Part shown: piece after piece, positions 34,819-44,969 of the stretch | Layout of the letters: each line of letters starts with the position of its first letter | How positions within the stretch are numbered: position 1 is the stretch's first letter | The notes under the pieces: model-generated | The model's database searches: none | What the model saw: only the letters and a program-made list of their open reading frames with translations | Told to the model about the DNA's origin: nothing | NCBI GenBank assembly: GCA_026545225.1 | Contig: CM048845.1 | Coordinates: 30,631,001 to 30,695,000, forward strand | Origin: Cornus controversa | Lineage: Eukaryota; Streptophyta; Magnoliopsida; Cornales; Cornaceae | DNA length: 64,000 bases | Reading direction: 5' to 3' | Position numbers and translations under genes: made by a program

Positions 34819-36791
34819 AATATGTATATATATGTGGTGATGAAAGCATGAATTTTAAATGCTTGTTACATTGTGATATGTATATGATGTGGGTGAACCT
34901 ATGTAAAGCATGCTAAATTTATATATGTTTAGCTAAGTGTTGCCTTGTATGCATACGTGACCTTTATGCATGGATTGAATATATATGTGATTATATATTG
35001 GCGTGGAGTAGAAATGCATGCTCAATATAATTATAGCATTGATGAACGTTTGAAAAGCATGATGATGATATGCTAAGTGTCATGTATGTTCTTATTACAT
35101 ATATGGGTGGCGGAATATATATGTGGTTATATATTGTGGTTAGAATGCATGCTATCTCTCGTATTGAAAATGTGTGCATTTGTGAAACATGATAAAAATG
35201 TGCTTAAGTGAAGTTTGTGAGCGTATGCGAGTTTTATGCTATGTTTTACATGTATAGGTAGTCATACATGTGGCTTTGTGGAAGTGAAATGCATGCTAAG
35301 TGTTTTCATAACTTAATTAAGCATTGTTTAGCATGACTCTTAGATGCTTGATCATTATATGTTTGAAATGCATATATGGGCCCGTTGTGAGGAGACGGGG
35401 AAGAGTGATTGAATTGCCTAGAGTAGGTCAATACTCGGTGAAGGAGTTAGAGTGGTTAAGTCACCTTGGAGTAGAGAATACTCGGTGACAAATTCTGAAA
35501 TTATCTAATCACCTCAGAGTAGAGAATACTCGGTGATGGTTCGATCACCTTGGAGTAGAGAATACTCGGTGACGAATTCGAAAATGATCTAATCACCTCG
35601 GAGTAGAGAATACTCAGTGACAGATTTTGAAGCGGTCCGATCACCTCGGAGTTGAGAATACTCAGTGGCGGATTCTGCAGTGGTTCATTCACCTCAGAGT
35701 AGAGAATACTCGGTGATGGATTTCGCAATAGTGTGGGAAGTGCCTCGGTCACATGATTGGTTGAGAGTCATGTTAGGGTATTGGGTTGAGTCCGAGAGAG
35801 AAACAAGTGTGTGAGCTTGCTTACATTATCTATTGTGAAGCATGTTATGTGTTTAATGCATTCTTATATATATGCGTTGCTTGTGAATGGACATGACATA
35901 TGTTGGATGTTTATTGCTTTTGAGCATGTTGTACGGTTTAAATGCATCTTCATTGCATTTGAGGTTGCTACTTGTTGAGTAGGAGATGTGGTGATTGATT
36001 TACATTGTTTATGTAAATGTTTTGACATATATGTTATGTATACATATTGATGTTGGATGTGTATTGCTTTTAAGCATGTTGTAAATGATTTCATAAGTAA
36101 TGTACAGTAGATTTTGTATGTTCATATGTGCTAGAGTAGCCATATACATTGTTGGTTCATGCATGTTAAGAGGAGCATGGTCTTAAATATTGTGATATAT
36201 TTAAGTGCATGTATATTTTTGAGAATATGTGAGGATCGACCTGCTGCAGCGGTGATAGTATGGTTTGACATACCTTGTTGGGCCTTTGAGCTCACCCCCT
36301 CCCAGGTTTTGCAGGTATTGCTGATTGTGGAGTCAGTTAGAGGGATCAATAGTACAAGGTGCAGAGGTGGTAATTGAATTCCGAATTTAATGTTTGTCCA
36401 GGATAATGGATAGATAGACGCATTACATTTGGGTTTAAATGTATGGAGCGATTATGTTGATTCAATTCCTCTAGTTGTATTTTATTCATTTGATGTTTGT
36501 ATATGAGACGGACATTCAAGGACTGAGACATATTTTTGATTGTATCATGTATGTTGTAGAAATGCTAGGGGGACATGTGCCCATAAGTGTTCATTTGAAT
36601 TTAAAGCAGGAATAACATATCAGGACCTGATTTATTAGAATGAGTCATGCCCAATTTTCATGAAAATAATAAGAAATTGAGATTGTATGATCAGGTGGTA
36701 GTTATAGCGTGAGGGTGATCTCACAGGTTCACACCTCGGGATTCGGGTCAGTACGGGAGAGCCCCGACGGTTCGGATTTTGGGGCGTGACA
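34670..36791 (-). mobile_element. LTR-type block L3
   Basis: On the minus strand it begins TGTCACGCCCCAAAATCC at 36791 and is homologous to the first ~60 bp of L1 at 17582, in opposite orientation. Its right neighbour is Athila reverse transcriptase, but its left neighbour is receptor 5' flank, so the left border is a rearrangement rather than a plain insertion. It contains (TA)n and (GT)n near 34700-34815 and a 48-bp hairpin-forming tandem repeat at 35461-35725. No coding text; solo-LTR-like or partial. Confidence 0.5.
35461..35725. repeat. 48-bp tandem repeat, hairpin-forming
   Basis: GAGAATACTC recurs at about 35474, 35522, 35558, 35606, 35654 and 35702: spacing 48, 36, 48, 48, 48. Each unit contains TCACC..GAGTA-gagaa-TACTC.GGTGA, an imperfect inverted repeat able to fold. 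Confidence 0.88.
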
Positions 36792-37475
36792 ATGCGTCTA
36801 TATGCAAATGTTTTAATGGACATTTGAAGGTTGTCTTTTCTTGGTCTTGCAGGTCTATTGAAGCTTGATTATAGCTGGAATATCTGTTTAATAAGCAATA
36901 AAAGCTTTGGCCCACAAGTCTTTCTAAGATTTGATCTATAAATGGAAGTGACAAGTGATCTTCCCTAGTGGAAGAATTTTGCTTCCTATAATCAATACAC
37001 ACCCTCCATCTGGTGGTTGTGCATTGAGGAACTAACTCTCATTGTTCATTTCAAAGCACGGTGATGCCGGATTTGTTTGGCACCACTTGTGTGGGACTTA
37101 TCCACTTACTATCTGAGATGGGGTATATAATACCGGCATCTAGCAATTTTACCACCTCCTTTATGACTACTTCTTTCATGTTAGGGTTTTGCCTACGTTA
37201 CGTCTCTCTCGGGGTCTTTGCATCATCTTCCAAATGTATGCGATGCATATAAATAAAGGATCTATGCCTTTCAAATAGGCAACACTTCACCCTATAGTGC
37301 CTTTATGTTCCTTAAGTACCATTATAAGTGAACAATCTTGATCATTTGTTAGATTTGAAGTTATGATGACCGGAAGGGTATCATTTGGGCCGAGGAACAC
37401 ATACTTGAGAGTAGCCGATAAGGGCTTGAGCTTAAGTTGTAGAGGAGACACAAGGGATGGAATTGGAGAAGTACT
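36792..37475 (-). mobile_element. Athila-type element, reverse transcriptase N-terminal side (copy 2)
   Basis: Same piece as 24495-25165: CIDYRKQNSSTREDHLSLPF, ILERLVGQSFYCLLNRY, and the linker LKYVFLGPNDTLPVII. It was carried here by duplication of unit D. Broken and partial, with no LTR. Confidence 0.75.
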
Positions 37476-38000
37476 TGAAAAACCACAGCCACCACCACTG
37501 CTTCTTTCTCTCTCATTTCCTCCTCCAACCACCACCGCCACCAACCATAACCACAACCACCGCCACTAACCACTACCACCAATGACAACCACCATCTCCT
37601 CCTCCAACCACTGCCACCAACAACAACCACCACCACCAGACTCTCTCTCTCTCTCTCTCAAACCTCCTCTCACTCTCTGTCTCTGTCGAATCCAAACAAT
37701 AATCCAAACTATTCTTTGTCAAATATATATACACACACACACACACACATATACATCACAGAGAACAAAACTCAAAACCCAAAATCCTTCATAATGCCCA
37801 ACCACTACCACTAATTACAACCACAATCCCTAAATCACACTGACCAAATCCACAATTCACAACCATAGTCACCAAATCCACAACCACAATCCCAACTACA
37901 GTCACCACCACAACCATAATCCCAACCACAGTCACTAAATCCACCACTACAATCCACAACCACAGTCACCACAAAACACCCAATCTGTGTTTCCCTGAGC
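37476..38000. repeat. CCA/CAC-rich low-complexity tract, copy 2
   Basis: Copy of 25166-25800, with (CT)n at about 37642-37658 and (CA)n near 37733-37748. Open frames here are artefacts. Confidence 0.85.
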
Positions 38001-38156
38001 GGGCGAGGCCTCAACTCAAGACTCGGCCGCTGACCGAGATGTAACGCAGCGCGAACTAAAACTTTGAAGATTCTAGTCCGTCCGCCTTGGGCTACGAACT
38101 CCGACAGAGCCCGAATATCCCGCCAATGAGACAAGCCCAAATCTGATACACATATA

Positions 38157-38189
<33 letters not shown>

Positions 38190-38398
38190 GTTTGTGTGTG
38201 TATACATAGAAATTAGTTGAAGAAGATGGGTCTTCGCTTCTCGCGATGATGGAGCTCGGTTCCGGTGGTAAGAAACGGTAAACTATATATATATATATAT
38301 ATATATATAATGGTGACGGAGGTGGGTGGTGGAGGGGTTGGTTGTGGGAGTTCGACAGTGGTGGTGGTGGTTGTGGTTGGTGGCAGTGATGGTAAATA

Positions 38399-38430
<32 letters not shown>

Positions 38431-40040
38431 ATGTAATAACAGTGAAGTGAGTATGTAATAATAAGGCATAGTTGGGGGCATTTTGGTCCATTAGGCAGGT
38501 AAATATGTAATTTTAGTATTCAAAAAGATTAGGACAAAAGTTAAAAGGTAGCATGGTCTTTTTACTATCAAAAAGTGGTCTGACACAGCCTACTTTTGGC
38601 AGGAGAGGGTGTATGTGATATACAGCACAAATCTCAGGGGGTGTGGTGATAAAATTACACAAAGTTGTAGCCACGTGACAATACCTCAAACCTCAAGGGG
38701 TGTCAATGAAGTTAACCCAAAATTTTATTTTATTTGGCTGGATGGTTAGCTTGATTAAGCTAAGCACATAACTAAGTTACATGTGAGACCTAATTTTTGG
38801 CCAAGCTGTTGGATCAACATTTGTTGATTTGGTTAGCTAAAAGGAGTTTTAGCTAAGCAATAGGCGATACTCTTACACTTCCCTTAGAAGTACCGATAAG
38901 AACATTAAAATGCAATCTCTAAGGCAACTATATCAAATCAACCTGTCAATAATACATATGTTCAACCATATACAAGGTGACCTAAAGTCACGAAATTATT
39001 ATAATATATTAGACCAAAAAAATAGTTGATTACCTTCTTCATGCATTTAAATGGGTTGAAATCTATTTGATTACCTTCCCTAATAATTTTTTGGGAGGAA
39101 GTGAATCCTATAATTTAATTCAAGCATTCTGTCGAACATAAAAAAAAAAAAAAATGTTGTACTTGAGCTGAATCTAAGAGAGGTGAACGTCGGCAAACCT
39201 TATTCTCATTTTTAGAATGGTTGTTCCCAAATTTGAAACCCAATTTGGAATCTGAAACATACCGCTTTGGGCGAGGACATTTACCAACGCACCAAGCATT
39301 CCGTCGAACATGTTAAGTGCAAACTGGTGTTTTCCCGCATATAACAATATTATATGCTTAGATGAATCAAAAAACAAATTAAACTCACCCAACCTCTATT
39401 CCATAATTTCGAAGAGAAGACATAGATGAATCAAATAATACAGTAGTGATTGAAAATATAAACAACCTACCTTTACTATATATATATATATATAGACTTA
39501 GAAAGATTCATTACACACCGCTATACAATATATACATTTAGATATTCTAATTAGAAAAACAACACATTGTTTTTTATCTTCTAGTTTTTCCTTGTGTTTT
39601 TCGAATGAATATGGACTTATCCACGATTAGCTGAACTATTTCTATGGACTTATTTGTATCTATATAATACATTTAGAGAGAACCTGGAGAAAGAGGATGA
39701 TGATGGAGTAGAAGAGTGACGCTGATGATGGAGTTCTCTAAACTAGGTCATCTGTGAATTCTCTAAGCTCGGTGAAGATGGAGTCTGACGATAGAGTGGA
39801 GAGAGTGATCGGTGCTAGTGACGATGGAGTCTAGAGTTCAATTAAATTTTACGCTAATTTGGAATTAAAATTATGACTCTGAGCTTTGGAATTATAATCG
39901 AGGAATTGGGCCATTTTGAATTCAAACTGAATTCCAATTCCATATATGTGAAGTGAAACCAAACAAAACATATCCATGTTTAGAAACAAACTTGTACATT
40001 TTATTTTCAAATTAACTAACCAATCATTCCTCATTTTCAA
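38001..40040. other. microsatellite-rich intergenic DNA, no gene
   Basis: Copy of 25801-27871. (GT)n near 38158-38178; (TA)n near 38285-38308, 38405-38430 and 39478-39494. Receptor 3' flank near its end. No supported gene. Confidence 0.6.
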
Positions 40041-43000
40041 CTATGAAACATATATTTCATGATTCATGAGCTCCCACATTGTGATAGCATGCTTGGGCAG
40101 TGGTGACTTGCAAACAAGGAACTGTCGACAGACCTGTTCCATTGTCGGTCGAGATTTTGGATTGGGATGTACACATGCTAGTGCGAGTCTTGTTACAAGA
40201 ACGACATCCTGAGCAACTGATTGATTTGCAGGAAGGAGAGGACGTGGATCCATAACATCCTTCAACATTATATGTTGAGCTGATGCTGATGATAGTGCAG
40301 ACAGAAGTTCTCCTGGATGCCTTCCCATTATTGTTTCGAGGGCCACAACTCCGAAACTATAAACATCACATTTTTCGGTCACAACCATGGTGAAGGCAAG
40401 TTCTGCATCAATAAAAAATAAAAAGTATGTAAGTGATGCCTCAACAAGAAATATACATGTAAGAGGAAACCAACTTTTACTTTATCATTCACAATAAGAA
40501 AGAAAAACATTACAATGTTGCAAATAAATATTATGGAATTTATTCATCTATTTGTCTCCTATATCCATAGTGAAGCAATTACAAATACATTTAGGGTGTG
40601 TTCGGTTTCATGGAATTAGAGCTTTGGAATTGGAATTGGAATTGGAAATTTTTTTGTTAATGATTAACATAATTTTATTGACAAAATTTTATTCAATTCC
40701 ACCAATTCCAATTCCGCGCAGCTGGACACAACCTTAGTTATTTTTTCTTGTGATTTTTTACGGATAGTGAGAAGTGACTTTTTTTAAATAAAAAAAAAAA
40801 AACTAAAAGGCAGCCTCTTACTAGACGGACAGAATTAATTCCAACAACACTAGTAAATTTAGTATAGTGTTAGAGAGCTCAAGCTTCTATGACAAGAGAG
40901 AAGTACTAATGTACCATGAAGTGTTAATTTATGAGGAAAGAAAATTATACCAAGTAGAGACCTGTTGTCCATGGACAAGATTATTTTGAGTACATGACTA
41001 GTCAAGCTATAAAACTGTTCCACTGGTGTGATATATCTAAGTTTAAGAAGCTGTGATATATATACTTCGAGCAACATATTCGTAAGTGGCTACCATCAAG
41101 GTTTTATTGGACGATCAGGATCTAAGTAATCAAGCAGGGCCAAAGTCAGAGACAAGCATCTGGTTTTGAATTTAAAATAATGTTGTTGCTTGACAATCAC
41201 AATGCATGTAAGCTAAAGCATGGGCAATGCCTTTCACCACATTCACCCTCTTTGAAGATAGGCTTTCCCTCTCCCTTGTATTCAGAAACCAGAAACATGC
41301 ATAGCTTATTAGCTTGTGTAGACAGAATTTTCATTAACTTTCAAACTAGTATGGAAAACAGAAGTATTTTTATATATTATATGTATGTAGGTGTCAGGGC
41401 CGGCCTTGGGCCTAGGCGGCCCAGGCGGTCGCCTAGGGCCCCAAAAATTTTTAATTTTTTGAGGGCCCCCAGCCCACTAGATGTTATTTAAAAAAAATAT
41501 ATAGTAACTAATAGCCCAATACACTAGTCTGGGCCAATAACAAAGTGAGCCTCATTTAAAAAAATAATAATAGTCCAATACAATGGTCTGGGCCTCATTT
41601 TAAAAATAAATAAATAAATTACTACTAACTATTTGTTTTAGGCTTTTCTTTTTTTTAAAACTCCTTCCCAATACACTAGTCTGGGCAATAACAAAGTGGG
41701 TCTCATTTAAAAAATAATGATAATAGTCCAATACAATGGTCTGGGTCTCATTTTAAAAAAAAAAAATGAATTACTAATAACTATAAAAATAAATTACTAA
41801 TAACTATTTGTCTTATATATATATATTTTTTCGAACTCCTTTTCTTTTATTCTTCTATTTTCACAATGGCAATGCAACGACTTTCTTTTCGGGATTGTGA
41901 GCACTTTAATTGATAATTTTGCAACTCAAAATGCAAGACGATTACATCACATTTACTTTTATATGAATTTTAATTTTGATTTTTGTGACTAAAGTGTGTT
42001 GAATATTTCTTTTAATTTTTTTATGTGAACTGGATCGTGCTATTTATAAAGCATCAAGATCAGGATTTTTTTTTTCAATATTAATTTATTTTATTTGTTT
42101 ATTGTCTCATTTTAATAAAAATTTTGCACTCCTATATAATTTTTCCACACATGAAAATTTAGGTAGAAAGGGTCCCATTTGAAAGTCCACCTAGGTCCTC
42201 TCAACATTTTCGAATCTCAGGGCCGGCCCTGGTAGGTGTTCATATTATACTTGCATAATACGCAATTTTGTTAATTATGTTTAGTAGAAAAATAGAAGTT
42301 ATTATACTAATCAAGCCATAACATCATTCCCTTTCACAGAATGAATGGTAGATACAAGTAAAGAATAGCAGTGCTATACCTGGAGCAACATATCCATAAG
42401 TGCCTACTATCACGGTATGATTAGACGAATCAGGATCCAACAATCTAGCAGTGCCAAAATCAGCGACACAAGCTTTCGATTCTGAATTTAAAAGAATGTT
42501 GTTGCTTGAAATGTCACGGTGAAGAATGGGTGGGGTGCAATCATGATGCATGTAAGACAAAGCATTGGCAATGCCTTTCACCACATTCACCCTTATAGTC
42601 CAATTCATTTCCACAGCTTCAAGTTCATTTCTCAAGACCAAGAACAGGCTTCCCCTTTCCATGTACTCATAAACCAAAAACATGCATTGCTTGTGTAGAC
42701 AGAACCCATAAAGCTTGACAATGTTCCGATGCCGTATTTGTGATAAAAAGTGTGCCTCGTTCCTGAAACTTTTATCGTAAGCCGGATCTTCGCCTTCCAA
42801 ACGATGAAGTTTCTTCAATGCAACTATTTTCCCACTAGGCAGCTGTGCTCTATAAACACTCCCATAACCTCCGGTTCCAATACAATATCTAATGTCAAAG
42901 TCCTCTGTAGCGTTGATGATATCTTCGTATGCCATTGTCCCGTCATAGTTCCATATTGAGAACAAATCTCCATGCTTTGTCACTCTTGACTGAGATTGGG

Positions 43001-44966
43001 TTTTCTTAACCTTACATTTAGAGTAGTACAAATGACCTAGAATTAGGAAGACAATGAAAATTGGAATTGGAAGAAAATTTGCAATTCTTTTAATTGCAAT
43101 TCTTTTCTTGGGAGATTGATGGCAAGAAACATAATCAGATTGATGGCAACAAACAGAATCATTCTCAAAAGCATTGTGTGACAAGTCGAAGTATGTTACG
43201 CATATAAGAGATGGGGGAATGATGCCAGAGAGGTTATTGTGAGAGAGATCTAGGGATGTTATGGGGTAGTACCCCAGTTGGGGAGGTATCTCCCCGCTAA
43301 TTAGATTATGACTAAGGTCAACAGTTGATAGAGAAGAAAGGTTAGCTATCTGAAGCGGGATGCTGCCATTCAAGGAGTTGTGGCTCAAATTCAAATATTG
43401 CAAATTAGCCCAATTCCTGGCATCAGTTGGGACTGGTATGGAGCCAGTGAGTTGGTTTGAGGAAATGTCAAGATGTGTGAGTTCAGTTAATTTGGTAAGG
43501 TCTTGAGGTAGAGAACCATTGATTTGATTTGAAGCAAGGTACAAGTCCATCAGTTTGGACAATCGACCCAGACTGTAAGGAATTGGGCCTGTGATTCGGT
43601 TCCTACTAAAGTCTAGATGAACCAAATTCTTCAAGTTCCCTATTTCTGGAGGGATGGAACTATTGATTGAATTGGAATGAAGGTACAAGTCCATCAGTTT
43701 GGACAATCGACCCAGACTGTAAGGAATTGGGCCTGTGATTAGGTTGCTACTAAAGTCTAGATGAACCAAATTCTTCAAGTTCCCTATTTCTGGAGGGATG
43801 TAACCATTGATTAAATTGGAAGCAAGGGAGAGAGAAACCAAATTCGTTAAATGACATAGAGTAGAAGGAATTGAGCCTGTGATTCGGTTCCCACTAAAGT
43901 CTAGAACAACCAAATTCTTCAAGTTCCCCATTTCTGGAGGGATGGAACTATTGATTGAATTGGAATGAAGGTACAAGTCCATCAGTTTGGACAATCGACC
44001 CGGACTGTAAGGAATTGGGCCTGTGATTAGGTTGCTACTAAAGTCTAGATGAACCAAATTCTTCAAGTTCCCTATTTCTGGAGGGATGTAACCATTGATT
44101 AAATTGGAAGCAAGGGAGAGAGAAACCAAATCCGTTAAATGACATAGAGTAGAAGGAATTGAGCCTGTGATTCGGTTGCTACCAAAGTCTAGCTCAACCA
44201 AATTCTTCAAGTTCCCTATTTCTGGAGGGATGGAACCATTGATTGAATTGGAAGCAAGGGAGAGATGAACCAAATTCTTCAAGTTCCCTATTTCGGGAGG
44301 GATGGAACTATTGATTGAATTGGAAGCAAGGTACAAGTCCATCAGTTTGGACAATCGACCCAGACTGGAAGGAATTGGGCCTGTGATTCGGTTCCTACTA
44401 AAGTCTAGATTAACCAAATTCTTCAAGTTCCCTATTTCTGGAGGGATGGAACCATTGATTTCATTGACAGCAAGGGAGAGAGAAACCAAATCCGTTAAAT
44501 GACCTAGAGTAGAAGGAATTGGACCTACGAGTTGGTTGTAACCCAGATTTAGCTCAATCAGATTCTTCAGATTTCCTACTTGTAGGGGAATGGAACCATT
44601 GATTGAATTGAAATTCATCGAGAGTCGGGTGAGATTTGTCAAAAACCCAAAAGCAGATGGAATTGGTCCATAGAGATCGTTATCACTAAGGTCCAGTGAG
44701 ATCAGATTGGATAAGTTGCCAAGAGCAGGAGGGATTGGACCGTAAAGGTAGTAGTTGCTACCAAGGTCCAGTGAGATCAGATTGGATAAGTTGCCAAGAG
44801 CAGGAGGGATTTGACCGTAAAGGTTGTTGTTGCGACTAAGATTTAGAGAAACCAAATTCTTTAGATTCCCTATTTTTGAAGAAATGGAACCATAAATTGC
44901 ATTATCAGAAATGTCAAGCTCTACTAATTCGGTCAGGTTTGTCAGAGAAATGGAACCAACCGTCAA
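40041..44966 (-). CDS. LRR receptor-like kinase, MIK2-like, 5'-truncated
   Basis: Exon 1 (about 44966-42380) is open for LRRs, membrane segment and most of the kinase; the intron is 42379-40403 (GT..AG, phase 1); exon 2 (40402-40041) completes the kinase. About 25 LRRs of the [20 protein letters not shown] type are followed by a hydrophobic segment ([21 protein letters not shown]) and a kinase with [28 protein letters not shown] and, after splicing, APE. No catalytic motif is missing, unlike the copy at 27872. The N terminus is missing: the frame opens at a TTG (44966) with a stop just upstream, and no signal peptide or LRR cap is found; similarity to the paralogue ends there. The first internal Met lies about 107 residues in. 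It is probably not secreted correctly and may be a pseudogene despite its clean frame. The intron holds a MITE, a kinase-exon relic and a hAT element. Confidence 0.82.
40594..40733. mobile_element. Tourist-like MITE in the receptor intron, copy 2
   Basis: Same insertion as 28423-28533, with GGGTGTGTTCGG at the left, a decayed right end and TTA on both sides. It is about 30 bp longer because of an internal repeated 'caaaatttta/attggaatt' segment. Confidence 0.7.
41050..41340 (-). pseudogene. decayed kinase-exon copy inside the intron, second locus
   Basis: Counterpart of 28855-29205 with additional small deletions (for example around 41190 and 41250). It therefore predates duplication of unit D. 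Confidence 0.7.
41395..42231 (+). mobile_element. hAT-superfamily transposon remnant
   Basis: 837 bp bounded by CAGGGCCGGCC at both ends in inverted orientation and flanked by the 8-bp duplication GTAGGTGT (41387-41394 and 42232-42239). The paralogous intron at about 29267 has a single uninterrupted copy of that site, proving insertion after unit D duplicated. An internal plus-strand text [12 protein letters not shown] near 41910 resembles the C-terminal 'IDDFASKKARR' motif of plant hAT transposases, but no full transposase is present. Internal 'cccaatacactagtctgggc' repeats (near 41514 and 41668) suggest internal duplication and deletion. Confidence 0.88.
43637..44212. repeat. 288-bp (four-LRR) block repeated twice
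   Basis: Two adjacent blocks (44212-43925 and 43924-43637) encode nearly the same four LRRs, with [41 protein letters not shown] and [13 protein letters not shown] in order. They differ by a handful of substitutions. Confidence 0.88.
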
Positions 44967-44969
44967 GAA

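Larger units (their letters stand above)
36792..44966 (+). repeat. duplicated unit D, copy 2
   Basis: Counterpart of 24495-32200 in direct orientation. It differs by the hAT insertion at 41395-42231, a deletion of about 84 bp near 39970 (relative to 27730-27812), an extra ~80 bp near 38060 and a different LRR array. Confidence 0.85.

Noticed and set aside
35461-35725. Regular repeats considered as a CRISPR array
   Set aside because: Spacing is a tandem repeat without unique spacers, and the context is a plant LTR-type block.
35501-35752. 83-residue minus-strand frame with PSILYSEVI repeats
   Set aside because: It is a shadow of the 48-bp tandem repeat in the L3 block.
42324-42379. Tail [13 protein letters not shown] on the kinase of the 40041-44966 gene
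   Set aside because: It is read-through into the intron; the conserved GT donor at 42379 and the APE-encoding exon 2 show that splicing removes it.
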